DNA of 44,437 bases from Bacteroidota bacterium (GTDB lineage Bacteria > Bacteroidota > Bacteroidia > JAIBAJ01). The number at the start of each line of letters is the position of its first letter. The stretch's first letter is position 1. The notes beneath the pieces are model-generated. The model saw only the letters and a list, made by a program, of their open reading frames with translations. It was not told where the DNA came from and made no database searches. Below, one piece after another: positions 9,624 to 18,149 of the stretch. The position numbers were made by a program, and so were the translations under genes. Location: assembly GCA_947475205.1 (NCBI GenBank), contig CANJNG010000015.1, positions 1 to 44,437 of the forward strand. The letters are read 5' to 3'.

Positions 9624-10160
9624 TTAGTTCATCACCACAAACTTAAAAAAGGCTCTTTGCCCACCTGCAATAGCATTTGCAACATAGACACCTTTTGGTA
9701 AATTACCAAGGTTTAAAGTTCGAATTCCAGCATATGTATTTTGGGGTGTTTTATCCAAAGGATAATTTTCTCGTATGTACAAATTCCCATAAATGTCACT
9801 TACTTGAAAATAAATAGTATTGTATGATCGACTAAAAATTGTAAAATTCGCAATGGGAGATGAGAGTGGGAGCGTTCCCGAAATAGGATTCGGAGTCATG
9901 TACATATATACTTCTTCACAGGGACCATTAAATTGGGTAAAGCATAAATTCTGTGCCCACATATAATTAATATTTCTGTAGGTTTTACCATCGCAACCAC
10001 ACACAGGAGCAACATCGTTGGGCAAATACGGAGCAACATAAATGGGGGAGATAGTGTCTTTACATTGGCCATAAGTGAGGCCGCAAAACTGTGGTTGAGC
10101 TTTTGCTGCGAAAATCCCCACCATCAAAAAGAATAAAACCACAAACCGTTTACAAAACAT
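9624..10160 (-). CDS. Secreted Kazal-like protein with sorting-domain-like tail
   Basis: A 178-residue exported protein with a signal peptide (residues 1-21, ending AAKAQ). Residues about 50-82 contain APVCGCDGKTYRN, then Cys residues at FNGPC, which is the Kazal-type serine protease inhibitor pattern. The final 85 residues start with TPNPISG and end with LPKGVYVANA and FFKFVVMN. This resembles a degenerate T9SS C-terminal domain. Protease inhibition is inferred from the Kazal motif alone. It converges on bioA and has a TACTTTTG promoter element 5 nt before its start. Confidence 0.75.
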   Translation of the reverse strand: MFCKRFVVLFFLMVGIFAAKAQPQFCGLTYGQCKDTISPIYVAPYLPNDVAPVCGCDGKTYRNINYMWAQNLCFTQFNGPCEEVYMYMTPNPISGTLPLSSPIANFTIFSRSYNTIYFQVSDIYGNLYIRENYPLDKTPQNTYAGIRTLNLGNLPKGVYVANAIAGGQRAFFKFVVMN

Positions 10161-10165
10161 TACTG

Positions 10166-10173
10166 CAAAAGTA
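10166..10173 (-). promoter_or_regulatory. -7 element TACTTTTG
   Basis: A perfect match to TAnnTTTG on the minus strand, only 5 nt upstream of the ATG at 10160. Transcription would start at or very near the start codon, giving an almost leaderless mRNA. No good -33 TTG is seen at the usual distance. Confidence 0.45.
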
Positions 10174-10296
10174 ATCTTTGTAATTCAACGAAAAAAAGTG
10201 ATTTTGCTTTCAATGAACATTCTACCCTTTAAAACTATATTTAGTAAAGGTTTTGAGGCTGTTAAGCCTTATATATTTGCGTAAAATTATTAATTC

Positions 10297-10842
10297 TTGA
10301 AATTTAGCTGGGCCGAATATTTAGATGCGGAAAGTGCCATTTTCGCTTTCAGGGGAAAGGTGACCAATAAAGTGCTAATAAAGGTAATTCCTTTAATAGA
10401 AGTGAAGCTGTTTGAGATTGGTGCAGAGAATTTTGTTAAGAAACGATTGGTAAATGTTTGCATCGAGTTACTCCAAAACCTGATGTTTCACAGCTATAAC
10501 GATAAGGCGAAGAAATACAAAATCCCCCACGAATTTGCTATAGTGTTTGAAAACGACCATTTTATTGTGGTGAGTAGCAATTTGCTGGAAAATAAAAAAG
10601 CCCTTCAACTCAAAGATAGGTTAGTGAAGCTAAACAGCATTGATAACGAAGCGGTAAAATTTCTCTACAATATTGTTATAAAACAAACCTATTCAAAAGC
10701 CGCAAAAGGTGGAGCAGGATTAGGCTTACTGGATATGCGTCGCAAAACGGGTTACCCGCTCGACTTTGAGTTTGAATTGGAAGACAAACGAGTTTCGAGA
10801 TTTTTCCTGAAAGTAAAAATCCCGAATAAGGGAAAAGAATGA
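10297..10842 (+). CDS. SiaB family (DUF6272) protein kinase-like protein
   Basis: A 181-residue cytoplasmic protein. The start is probably the TTG at 10297, because no ATG occurs before the conserved region (KFSWAEYLDAESAIFAFRG). The sequence matches the SiaB-like DUF6272 family: KKRLVNVCIELLQNLMFHSY is the GHKL N-box-like helix and AKGGAGLGLLDMRRKTG is the G-box-like loop. SiaB in Pseudomonas phosphorylates the STAS protein SiaC and controls c-di-GMP output. In Bacteroidota these proteins are common next to a SiaC-like gene, but none is visible here. The gene has no partner in its operon. Confidence 0.8.
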   Translation: MKFSWAEYLDAESAIFAFRGKVTNKVLIKVIPLIEVKLFEIGAENFVKKRLVNVCIELLQNLMFHSYNDKAKKYKIPHEFAIVFENDHFIVVSSNLLENKKALQLKDRLVKLNSIDNEAVKFLYNIVIKQTYSKAAKGGAGLGLLDMRRKTGYPLDFEFELEDKRVSRFFLKVKIPNKGKE

Positions 10843-10966
10843 TTAGCGATTTACTTTGGAGATTTCTATGAATCTTTTCTAATATTTCTTTTCAAAAATC
10901 CCTTCAAAACTTTTTTCAAAAACCCAAGGCAGATGATTTACTTTTGCCGCAAACCTAAGATTTAGT

Positions 10967-11506
10967 ATGTTTAATATTTCCGATAAAATTTTATTTAGAA
11001 TCGTAACCGGCATTTCGGTTTTTGTGTTTTTGGTGGTATTGTTATTGAACCGGAAAATTATTCCAGTTACCATCGAAACACCTGCGTTTGTTCAGTTTCT
11101 ACCTAAATTAAACGCAATATTGAATGGCATTTGTGCTTTGCTTTTGATGGTATCGCTTTATTTTATTAAAAATAAAAATATTCAGGCACATAAACGGGTA
11201 AACCTGATTGCCTTCCTTATTTCATCGGTGTTTTTGGTTTCCTACATTGTATTTCATTACTTCACTAAAGAAACCCATTATGGCGGCGAGGGTGTAATAA
11301 AGTATGTGTATTTCTTTATTCTAATTACCCACATAATTCTTGCAGCAGCAGTGCTTCCCTTGATTCTTTTATCGTTTCACCGAGGCTTGCAAATGGATGT
11401 AGTCCGCCACCGAAAGTTAGTTCGATTTGCTTTCCCTATATGGTTGTATGTTACCGTTAGCGGGGTTGTGGTTTACTTGATGATTTCGCCTTATTACAAC
11501 TTTTAG
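10967..11506 (+). CDS. DUF420 membrane protein (CtaM-like)
   Basis: A 179-residue integral membrane protein with five predicted transmembrane segments (about residues 10-28, 48-66, 80-98, 112-134, 150-172). The DUF420 features are His residues near membrane ends: AHKRVNLIAF, SYIVFHYFTKETHYGG, THIILAAAVLP and VVRHRKLVRFAFPIWLYV. A member of this family, CtaM, is needed for maturation of haem-copper oxidases in Staphylococcus, so a role in respiratory oxidase assembly is likely but inferred. It stands on the plus strand after the SiaB-like gene and converges with crcB. Confidence 0.85.
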   Translation: MFNISDKILFRIVTGISVFVFLVVLLLNRKIIPVTIETPAFVQFLPKLNAILNGICALLLMVSLYFIKNKNIQAHKRVNLIAFLISSVFLVSYIVFHYFTKETHYGGEGVIKYVYFFILITHIILAAAVLPLILLSFHRGLQMDVVRHRKLVRFAFPIWLYVTVSGVVVYLMISPYYNF

Positions 11507-11516
11507 AAAATCCTTC

Positions 11517-11879
11517 TCAAGCCCACTTTGCAATTAGCCCAAGCACTACCAAACCGCCTGCTAAACTCAGAACAGGATAAGCCACTGCCTGCCAATAATC
11601 ACCCGAACGAATTAGCTCAAAGGTTTCTAAACTAAAGGTGGAAAAGGTGCTTAGTCCGCCGCAGAAGCCAACGGCTATAAGCAATTTTATTTCTTTTGGG
11701 AAAGCACTTTGCCGCACGAACAAAAACATTACAGCTCCTAAAACGGCGGTAGCAAGAATATTCGTTATAAATGTATTAATTGGGAATTTCCCTAAATTGA
11801 AAAAAGTTAGCTGGGATAATTTCCAACGTAGCACACTGCCGAATGCACCACCAAAGGCAACGAGGAAAAGTTCTTTCAT
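11517..11879 (-). CDS. crcB: Fluoride ion channel CrcB/Fluc
   Basis: A 120-residue membrane protein with four transmembrane segments. It has the CrcB start GGAFGSVLRWKLS and the core segment VGFCGGLSTFSTFSLET, in which the Phe and Thr residues line the fluoride pore. INTFITNILA is the second conserved helix. Fluc channels act as dual-topology dimers and let toxic fluoride leave the cell. The length is usual. I looked for a fluoride riboswitch upstream (11880-11960) and saw none. Confidence 0.93.
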   Translation of the reverse strand: MKELFLVAFGGAFGSVLRWKLSQLTFFNLGKFPINTFITNILATAVLGAVMFLFVRQSAFPKEIKLLIAVGFCGGLSTFSTFSLETFELIRSGDYWQAVAYPVLSLAGGLVVLGLIAKWA

Positions 11880-12160
11880 TTGGAATTAGAATTCAGTTTC
11901 TGCTAATTTACGAACTTTACGGTTTGCTCCCATGCAATTATTAGTAGTCTAATTATGATTGTATATATGCATGAAATCTAATTGGACAAATGTATTTCTT
12001 TTTAATAGTTATGATTATTAATTGTATCCATAAAGCGGGTTTAAACCCATGCAAGCATTGCAAGGCAGCACTGCTTTAGTGTTCATCCATACAGGGCTTT
12101 GGTTGACTGTGTATGATTACTCTTCCATACTACCACCGCTCTGCGGTCAAAAGACCGTTA
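11880..12160. other. Intergenic region with short inverted repeats
   Basis: No gene seen. It holds GGGTTTAAACCC (12037-12048) and a CGGTC-AAAA-GACCG hairpin (12144-12157) right behind the stop of the minus-strand gene at 12161. The second hairpin could end transcription of that gene but lacks a clear U-tract. Confidence 0.4.
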
Positions 12161-14005
12161 TCAATTCGTTACTATTAATTTCCTTATGACAGTTTCTTCG
12201 CTTCCCTGTTTTAACTGCAAGAAATAAACTCCAGTTGGCAAATTGTCTCGGTGTAAAAGGATTTCATACCCGGAGATATTATTTAGTTGCCTTACTGTTT
12301 GTCCGCAAAAATTGTAAAGAGTGATGGTCGCATTTTTCAAAATATTGTCTGTCCGTAGGATCGTGTACGTGGTAAAGGGGTTTGGGAAAATTACGGTTTG
12401 GTTACTTTCATTTCCCAGATTGTCAATCCCTACAAGGGTGTTGGTATATTCTAGAATCAATACGCTCATTGGCGGCATTTGGTAATTTCCATTCCCATCG
12501 GCTACAATCGGGTTTTCATCAATCACTTCTGCGGTAAGGTCAGTTCCGGTTAATATCCTTGCACTGGTTAAACTGTATCCCGAAACACCATTTACTTGAA
12601 GCGGAATTGTATTGATTTTATCTCTATTCACAGCGATAACATTCAAGCTCGACAGATTGTTTGAGGCAAATGCACCGCACCTTACCGAATAGGGATTGCC
12701 ATCACTTGCCACCGGAGAGGTGTTTAGTGTTGTTACAGAATTGTCGAGAAACAGTGGAGAAAGGGTTTTGTACATCGACGCTACAGGCATAAGAGTATAA
12801 GTGCCGTTGGTGTTTCGCCGAATAGGATGCCAAACTGCTGAAGTTAAGCCATACACCCAAAAGTTTGAACGTTCTACGTTTTGAATCTGGCTCATAGCTA
12901 GAAGCATATCGGCAGCAAGATTTGCCCCTTGCCATTGCATAGCTAAATCTTGCTCGGCCTGGGTAGGCGATGTGGATGTAATGTAGTGTGCCTGATCGCC
13001 CACAAAAAGTTTGTAGCCTTTAGCTTGTGTAGCTGCTGCCAGTGTAGATAAGGCACCACTCACGACTGAAACACCTTGAGGAATATTTCCTCCAACCACA
13101 TCTTCAGTCATAAAATAGTGACAACTTAGGGCGTAAATTCTATTTTGCAGCAGTGGGGAATTTAACACCTCGTAAGTCCAGTTGCCGTTTGGGTAATTGC
13201 CGCCAGGAGTAATAAGTCTTCCGATAACCGTAACCGAAATTTGAATGGTAGGATCAATAGCCAGCATGCCATCAATTATGGGAACAATTTTAGCAATATA
13301 GCTGCTGGCTCCGGTGCCTGTGTATTCATTAGGGGTGTAAGGTTCATTGCCCATATTCCAAATTTTGATTCCATAAGGAAGAGGATGCCCGTTTGCTGCC
13401 CTCAAAGCAGCCCAGTCTGTGCCTCCGCCCGGGTTTGTACCATCGTTTGGTGAGTTGGCATATTCCACCCAGTCGGCGTTTGATTGTATCATATTCGGAA
13501 TAGCTGCCGTGGTTTGCGTGGCGGTTAAATTTGCATCGGTGCTATCATATATAGGTACCATAATTTGTATATCTTTAGGGTCAACGCCTCGGCTTGTGGT
13601 CATTTGCATAAATTCATCGAAGCCAAACTCCATTTTCTGAGCGGGCGTACTTCCTCCAAACAGCTTTACACCCGGACGAGTATTCACCGCTCCAATAGAT
13701 TTCTTCCACTGAAAACCACCAGCAATGCCATTGGCAGGGTAGCGAAGAGTTGACAAAGGAAAGTCATGAAACACACTATCTATACCGGAAATAGACGTTG
13801 CATTGGTGTTATGATAACCGGCTAAACCGTAACCTGATATGCTCATGCTTGACCTGCAATCATACGTTATACCCAGCAACAGCTTGGGGTTTGGCATTAC
13901 GGCAGTGTTTACATCTATGGATGTGGTTGCTGTTTGGGAAACCAACGAGTTAAATGAAAGCAGGGATAATACTACCACGCTTGCAAAGGGAAGAATTGTT
14001 CTCAT
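12161..14005 (-). CDS. Secreted GH51-like (alpha-L-arabinofuranosidase-type) protein with T9SS tail
   Basis: A 614-residue exported protein with a signal peptide (residues 1-23, ending LVSQ). A TIM-barrel glycosidase domain of about 500 residues follows. The segment LPYGIKIWNMGNEPYTP (near residue 219) carries the Asn-Glu pair typical of the acid/base strand in clan GH-A enzymes, including GH51. At the position where the nucleophile strand is expected I read KLFVGDQAHY (near 337), with Gln in place of the usual Glu, so activity is uncertain. Residues about 500-525 look like the small C-terminal beta domain of GH51. The last 80 residues (FPNPFTTYTILRT to LPTGVYFLQLKQG) are a T9SS sorting domain. 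Substrate not known. Confidence 0.75.
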   Translation of the reverse strand: MRTILPFASVVVLSLLSFNSLVSQTATTSIDVNTAVMPNPKLLLGITYDCRSSMSISGYGLAGYHNTNATSISGIDSVFHDFPLSTLRYPANGIAGGFQWKKSIGAVNTRPGVKLFGGSTPAQKMEFGFDEFMQMTTSRGVDPKDIQIMVPIYDSTDANLTATQTTAAIPNMIQSNADWVEYANSPNDGTNPGGGTDWAALRAANGHPLPYGIKIWNMGNEPYTPNEYTGTGASSYIAKIVPIIDGMLAIDPTIQISVTVIGRLITPGGNYPNGNWTYEVLNSPLLQNRIYALSCHYFMTEDVVGGNIPQGVSVVSGALSTLAAATQAKGYKLFVGDQAHYITSTSPTQAEQDLAMQWQGANLAADMLLAMSQIQNVERSNFWVYGLTSAVWHPIRRNTNGTYTLMPVASMYKTLSPLFLDNSVTTLNTSPVASDGNPYSVRCGAFASNNLSSLNVIAVNRDKINTIPLQVNGVSGYSLTSARILTGTDLTAEVIDENPIVADGNGNYQMPPMSVLILEYTNTLVGIDNLGNESNQTVIFPNPFTTYTILRTDNILKNATITLYNFCGQTVRQLNNISGYEILLHRDNLPTGVYFLQLKQGSEETVIRKLIVTN

Positions 14006-14135
14006 GATTTTTTGTTTTGAAATTATGCACTAAGAACGGGAGATGCTCCGTAAAGGATAGTTCATTTTTTTGGATTTCTTACGCACTCAAGCTGATTTAA
14101 AAGAAGGTATTAAAGGATTATAAAGAGGCCCGTTA

Positions 14136-14171
14136 ATATTCGACCCTTCCAAAAATGGAAGGGTCGAATAT
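14136..14171. repeat. Perfect 15-bp inverted repeat
   Basis: ATATTCGACCCTTCC (14136-14150) and GGAAGGGTCGAATAT (14157-14171) pair perfectly around a 6-nt loop. No U-tract follows on either strand. A related small palindrome lies 32 bp further on. Confidence 0.8.
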
Positions 14172-14202
14172 CATTTCATTACAAAATTCCCTATAAACAT
14201 AC

Positions 14203-14217
14203 GACCCTTTCAGGGTC
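14203..14217. repeat. Short palindrome GACCCT-TTC-AGGGTC
   Basis: A 6-bp perfect inverted repeat preceded by ACGACCC, sharing the core CGACCCTT with the larger hairpin at 14136-14171. Both lie between divergent genes. It resembles the GCCCTGTAAGGGC element at 17140, so it may belong to a REP-like family. Confidence 0.55.
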
Positions 14218-14242
14218 AATCAGAAACTATAGCTTTTCCGTT

Positions 14243-14250
14243 TAGTTTTG
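14243..14250 (+). promoter_or_regulatory. -7 element TAGTTTTG
   Basis: A perfect TAnnTTTG match, 7 nt before the ATG at 14258, again pointing to a nearly leaderless transcript. No clear -33 TTG. Confidence 0.4.
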
Positions 14251-14257
14251 TGGCTTA

Positions 14258-14827
14258 ATGTCAAAGCAGCTAAATCATCCCGAACTGGTGGACCTCATCA
14301 GGATGGCTTATTCTGCCGAGAAGGCCGCTGCTTTTGCTTATCAGGGACATGCCGGCTCGGTAAAGAATGCTGAAGACAAGGCTGCAATCCGGCAAATAGA
14401 ACTCGATGAATGGAAGCATCGCAGTGAGGTATTGGACATCATGAACCGCTATGGCATAAAGCCTTCCACTTATTACGAGTTTCGGTTTCATGTGGTAGGG
14501 AAGGCTATTAGTTTCAGTTGCTATATAATCGGGTGGTTTATGCCCTTTTACTTTGCCGGAAGATTAGAGAGCGGCAATGTGTGTGAGTACTTTAGAATGA
14601 AGCAGTTTTTCAACAGCCTGGGCATTTCGGAACACGATACTATACTCTACGAAATGGGCATAAAGGAAAAGGAGCATGAAGTATATTTTTACGAGAAGAT
14701 AAAAGACAGCAAACTGCTTCCCTTCTTCGAAAAACTGTTTAGCTGGGGCAGACATAAGCAGTTGAACAATATTGATCTCGACAGCCAATTGCCGGTAGAG
14801 GAATCGGGAGTGTATTGTAAGAATTGA
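14258..14827 (+). CDS. Ferritin-like di-iron (COQ7-type) protein
   Basis: A 189-residue helical protein. Two-fold di-iron carboxylate motifs are visible: Glu21 (SAEKAAAFAYQGH) and E51-x-x-H54 (LDEWKHR) in the first half, then RLESGNVCEY and KEKEHE in the second. This is the four-helix-bundle ferritin-like pattern seen in demethoxyubiquinone hydroxylase COQ7 and relatives. A hydrophobic segment (about residues 83-103) suggests membrane contact, as in COQ7. Bacteroidota make menaquinone, so a ubiquinone role is unlikely and the substrate is unknown. It precedes the GH92 gene by 15 bp on the same strand. Confidence 0.75.
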   Translation: MSKQLNHPELVDLIRMAYSAEKAAAFAYQGHAGSVKNAEDKAAIRQIELDEWKHRSEVLDIMNRYGIKPSTYYEFRFHVVGKAISFSCYIIGWFMPFYFAGRLESGNVCEYFRMKQFFNSLGISEHDTILYEMGIKEKEHEVYFYEKIKDSKLLPFFEKLFSWGRHKQLNNIDLDSQLPVEESGVYCKN

Positions 14828-14842
14828 GCAACTAAAGGCTAA

Positions 14843-17041
14843 ATGAATAGAAATATATTCAAGGGTTTTACCGTTATTTTTATAAGCTGTCTATTCCGTG
14901 CATCTGCTTTTTCCCAGTCGCTGTCCGACTATGTAAATCCTTTAATCGGGACAAAAGGTTGGATATTTCATGGACGAACCACTCCCTTTGTTTGCCCTCC
15001 ATTCGGCAATACCCAGTGGACAGCCTGCACCCGAAACAGCCGGATAGCGGTGTTGAATTACAAATATAAGGACCATAATTTGCGGGGTTTCAGAGCATCG
15101 CACAAGCCTGCTATGTGGATGGGCGACTATGGCTTCGTAACCCTAAAGCCCGCCATTGGAGATGCAAACGCCAAGCTAATGGACAACAAGCTTCGGTTCA
15201 GCCATAAAAACGAAACTTCTACTCCCTATTATTATGCTGTGAAAGCTAAAACAGACGGGGGCCAAACCATTACAACCCAGCTCACCGCCACCGACCATTC
15301 CGGCTTTTTGCGGTTTGAATTTCCGGCAAATACCAGTCCTGTTATCTATATAGAAGCAGCTCAGGAGGCGGCGGGTTTTATAACGATTGATACTATTTCA
15401 AACAGGGTTGAAGGTTATAACACCGACAGGCAATCGGCACATTTGGGGCCACCCTTGCCCAATTTCAAAGGCTTTTTCAACATTGTATTTAAAGAGCAGA
15501 TTAGCAGCTTCGGTACTTGGGAAGAAGGGGAACTACATCACGGCCAAACTACCGAGAAGGGCAAACATTGCGGTGCCTGGGTGAAATTTAAACCCAACAC
15601 CCGCTTTGTGGATGTGATGGTGGGAACGTCTTTCATCAGTGCTGAACAAGCAGCCGATAATCTGAGGAGAGAGATACCTGACACAACAGTTAAGCTAGAA
15701 GAAATCAAAGCCCGAACACAAACCCGTTGGGATGAAAATTTGGGCCGAATAGTGGTGGAGGGCGGTTCGCAGAAGGAAATGGAAATATTTTATACAGCTA
15801 TGTATCACAGCCTGCTTTTTCCGCGTCAGTTTTCGGAATATGGTCGATACTATAGTGCTTTTGATGACACCATTCACGCGGGTGTTTCCTACAATGATTA
15901 TTCGCTTTGGGACACCTATCGGGCACAACACCCCTTGCTGCATTTCATTGCCGCCGAGCATGTGGGGCCTATGGTGCAATCGCTTTTGCAGATGTATGAA
16001 CAGGGCGGGTATATGCCCAAATGGCCCAACCCCACATACACAGGCATAATGATTGGCACACATGCCGATGCTGTGGTGGCCGATGCCGTGGTGAAGGGCG
16101 TGAAGGGTTTTGATTTGCAATTGGCTTACCGTGCCTGCATGAAAGATGCAATGGTGCCTTCGCCGGGCGACAGCATAAACCGCTGGGCCGACCGTGCACC
16201 CTTCACTAATATTGAAGCCCGTGCGGGGCTGCACTGGGTGAAGAAGCTGGGCTATGTGCCGATTGATAAAACCAACGAATCGGTATCGAATACGCTGGAA
16301 GGTGCTTACGACGATTACTGTGTGGCCCAGGTTGCCCGGGCTGCCAATCACCTGCCCGAATATGAATTGTTGCTGAAACGAAGCCAAAACTATCGCAATG
16401 TGTTTAATCCCAAAACCGGAAGGATGGCTCCCCGAAACTCCGACGGAACATGGTATAAAAATCCCCGAAAAGGTTTTACAGAAGGCGGCCCTTGGACCTA
16501 CCTTTTCTGTGTGCAGCACGACATTAAAGGCTTAATTGATTTACTGGGTGGAAATGCCGTTTTTGAAGCCAAGCTAGATAAAAACTTCCGGGGACTTCGT
16601 TACTGGCACGAAAACGAACCCGGACATCATTACACCTACCTCTACGATTACATTGGCAAGCCCTGGAAAACCCAAAAGGAAGTGGCTCATTACCGCAAAA
16701 AGAAGTACAACAACACTCCGCATGGCCTCACCGGCGATGACGATTGCGGACAAATGAGTGCCTGGTATATTTTCAGCAGTCTGGGCTTTTATCCTGTTAC
16801 GCCCGGCTCTACCGAATATGCCATTGGGACACCCCTGTTTCCGAAAGTTACCCTCTATCCCAACCCCGACGATAAAAGCATCAAACTGGAAATCATTGCC
16901 AATAAGGTTTCGCCCAAAAACATCTATATCCAATCCATTAAACTAAACGGGAAGGAGCATAATGGATCCTTTCTGAATCATAGTGACCTGATTAATGGCG
17001 GGAAGCTGGAGTTTGAAATGGGGGATACTAGGGCACGCTGA
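14843..17041 (+). CDS. GH92 family alpha-mannosidase
   Basis: A 732-residue exported enzyme of glycoside hydrolase family 92, which releases alpha-linked mannose with Ca2+ in the active site. Signal peptide residues 1-24 (ending SAFSQ). The GH92 start YVNPLIGTKG is present, as are SLWDTYRAQHPLLHF and GGYMPKWPNPTYTGIMIGTH. The general-acid segment ENEPGHHYTYLYDY lies near residue 590 and the catalytic-base segment TGDDDCGQMSAW near 631. The C-terminus reads FEMGDTRAR and looks a few residues shorter than usual. The final codons lie inside a CTGATG-rich repeat. It is co-directional with the ferritin-like gene (15-bp gap) and close to the GH51-like gene, suggesting glycan use. Confidence 0.95.
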   Translation: MNRNIFKGFTVIFISCLFRASAFSQSLSDYVNPLIGTKGWIFHGRTTPFVCPPFGNTQWTACTRNSRIAVLNYKYKDHNLRGFRASHKPAMWMGDYGFVTLKPAIGDANAKLMDNKLRFSHKNETSTPYYYAVKAKTDGGQTITTQLTATDHSGFLRFEFPANTSPVIYIEAAQEAAGFITIDTISNRVEGYNTDRQSAHLGPPLPNFKGFFNIVFKEQISSFGTWEEGELHHGQTTEKGKHCGAWVKFKPNTRFVDVMVGTSFISAEQAADNLRREIPDTTVKLEEIKARTQTRWDENLGRIVVEGGSQKEMEIFYTAMYHSLLFPRQFSEYGRYYSAFDDTIHAGVSYNDYSLWDTYRAQHPLLHFIAAEHVGPMVQSLLQMYEQGGYMPKWPNPTYTGIMIGTHADAVVADAVVKGVKGFDLQLAYRACMKDAMVPSPGDSINRWADRAPFTNIEARAGLHWVKKLGYVPIDKTNESVSNTLEGAYDDYCVAQVARAANHLPEYELLLKRSQNYRNVFNPKTGRMAPRNSDGTWYKNPRKGFTEGGPWTYLFCVQHDIKGLIDLLGGNAVFEAKLDKNFRGLRYWHENEPGHHYTYLYDYIGKPWKTQKEVAHYRKKKYNNTPHGLTGDDDCGQMSAWYIFSSLGFYPVTPGSTEYAIGTPLFPKVTLYPNPDDKSIKLEIIANKVSPKNIYIQSIKLNGKEHNGSFLNHSDLINGGKLEFEMGDTRAR

Positions 17042-17075
17042 TGACGCTGAGGGGACTGATGGGCACTGATTTTTG
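17025..17075. repeat. CTGATG-rich degenerate repeat over the GH92 stop
   Basis: GCACGCTGATGACGCTGAG and GGACTGATGGGCACTGAT are imperfect direct copies, starting inside the last GH92 codons. A similar CTGATG-rich stretch lies on the opposite strand at about 20969-21030. I take it to be a dispersed intergenic element. Confidence 0.5.
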
Positions 17076-17139
17076 AAGTATTTAAAGGCTTGGAGGTTTG
17101 ATACTATGGTAGAAATAAATAACAATAACATTAATTAAA

Positions 17140-17152
17140 GCCCTGTAAGGGC
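17140..17152. repeat. REP-like palindrome GCCCT-GTA-AGGGC
   Basis: A 5-bp perfect inverted repeat within AAAGCCCTGTAAGGGCGATAC, a phrase of the type I recall as a frequent short palindrome in Bacteroidota intergenic DNA. No transposase is nearby. Confidence 0.5.
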
Positions 17153-17244
17153 GATACAATGTTGGTGCCTCTCCTGAATGTAGCTAGAAGCTCAACGGTT
17201 ATAGCTACGCTGAGAGTGAATGTGATGGCTATATGTCATTTACT

Positions 17245-17886
17245 TTATTTAGAGGAGGTTGAACCTATTTCGTAAGTAGTTATTCCAATAGCGGCAGTAT
17301 CTGACTTGGGTTGCTGAGAATTCAAAGGTATCTCTGTTATGTACCAAGATTTTTGGATCCAAAAATCCTGTAGAATTTTTGTAATGTCTTCTTTTTGAAT
17401 ATCCTCTTTCTCTGTTGCAAATTCATAAAACCACCCTTTTTCTCTAGTTTCTCTACCTCCATCCTGCCAACCACCTTCAACAGTCCATCTAGTCCATCCG
17501 CCACCGAAAAGACTTTGTAATTGACCATGAAAAATTGAGTCGGCTCCTACTGAGTCAATTTTTAAATATTGCTTTTTACTAAATTCAGGTGTCCAAATAA
17601 CAAACTTCTTTTTATACTTCGTTATACGCTCATTGGAATTGTCTTGACTTGGAAACAATGCAGATGAATTTCCGACAATTTTGTGCGTGACAATGAGTTT
17701 ATATGATGCTAAAGTCGTTAGGATTGCCACAATAATATTTAGTGTTGTAAGACCAATTATTTTAGACTTGTTTAGTATAATATATTTTGTGTGAAGTTTT
17801 TCTTCTATTTCTGCAAAACTAAGTGGACGGTTTCCATTAATTTTAGAGTCTTTGCCAGAAGGTTTGTTTTGAGATTTCTTAGACAT
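17245..17886 (-). CDS. Hypothetical single-pass membrane protein
   Basis: A 213-residue protein of unknown function. Residues 1-42 are polar and Lys-rich, residues about 43-66 form one transmembrane helix (IIGLTTLNIIVAILTTLASY), and the remaining 145 residues are probably outside the membrane. That part is rich in Trp and Gly (SLFGGGWTRWTVEGGWQDGG). I recognise no family. The base composition is more AT-rich than the GH92 gene beside it, so it may belong to an accessory segment running to about 19.5 kb. Confidence 0.6.
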   Translation of the reverse strand: MSKKSQNKPSGKDSKINGNRPLSFAEIEEKLHTKYIILNKSKIIGLTTLNIIVAILTTLASYKLIVTHKIVGNSSALFPSQDNSNERITKYKKKFVIWTPEFSKKQYLKIDSVGADSIFHGQLQSLFGGGWTRWTVEGGWQDGGRETREKGWFYEFATEKEDIQKEDITKILQDFWIQKSWYITEIPLNSQQPKSDTAAIGITTYEIGSTSSK

Positions 17887-18149
17887 AGTTTAGATTAATT
17901 TATTTGTCTTTCTGTTCAATTACCGATGATGAGCATCTTGGCAACGTTCTATTTCCGAGACAACTTTCCACACTAAGGCAGAAGGTCTCTATTTTGTCCC
18001 TTTTTCTTGGAATGCTTTTCACAATGACGTTGTTTTGAATGCCAAAAATATATTTTTATTGAATTGTTTGTTTGAACGATTGCATTGCCTGGATACCGAG
18101 TCTAGCTGAACGCTCAGCGAATAAAGGCTGAATGGGGGGTGATTCGCTA
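17887..18149. other. Intergenic spacer without recognised features
   Basis: About 260 bp between two unknown minus-strand genes. I see no open frame of note and no clear terminator. Confidence 0.4.

Noticed and set aside
11880-11960. Possible fluoride riboswitch before crcB
   Set aside because: I could not find the conserved GGnGAUGGC start or the later pseudoknot partner.
15695-16519. 274-codon minus-strand frame opposite the GH92 gene
   Set aside because: A shadow of a clear GH92 enzyme with intact catalytic motifs; the His/Cys-rich product is what a reversed gene gives.
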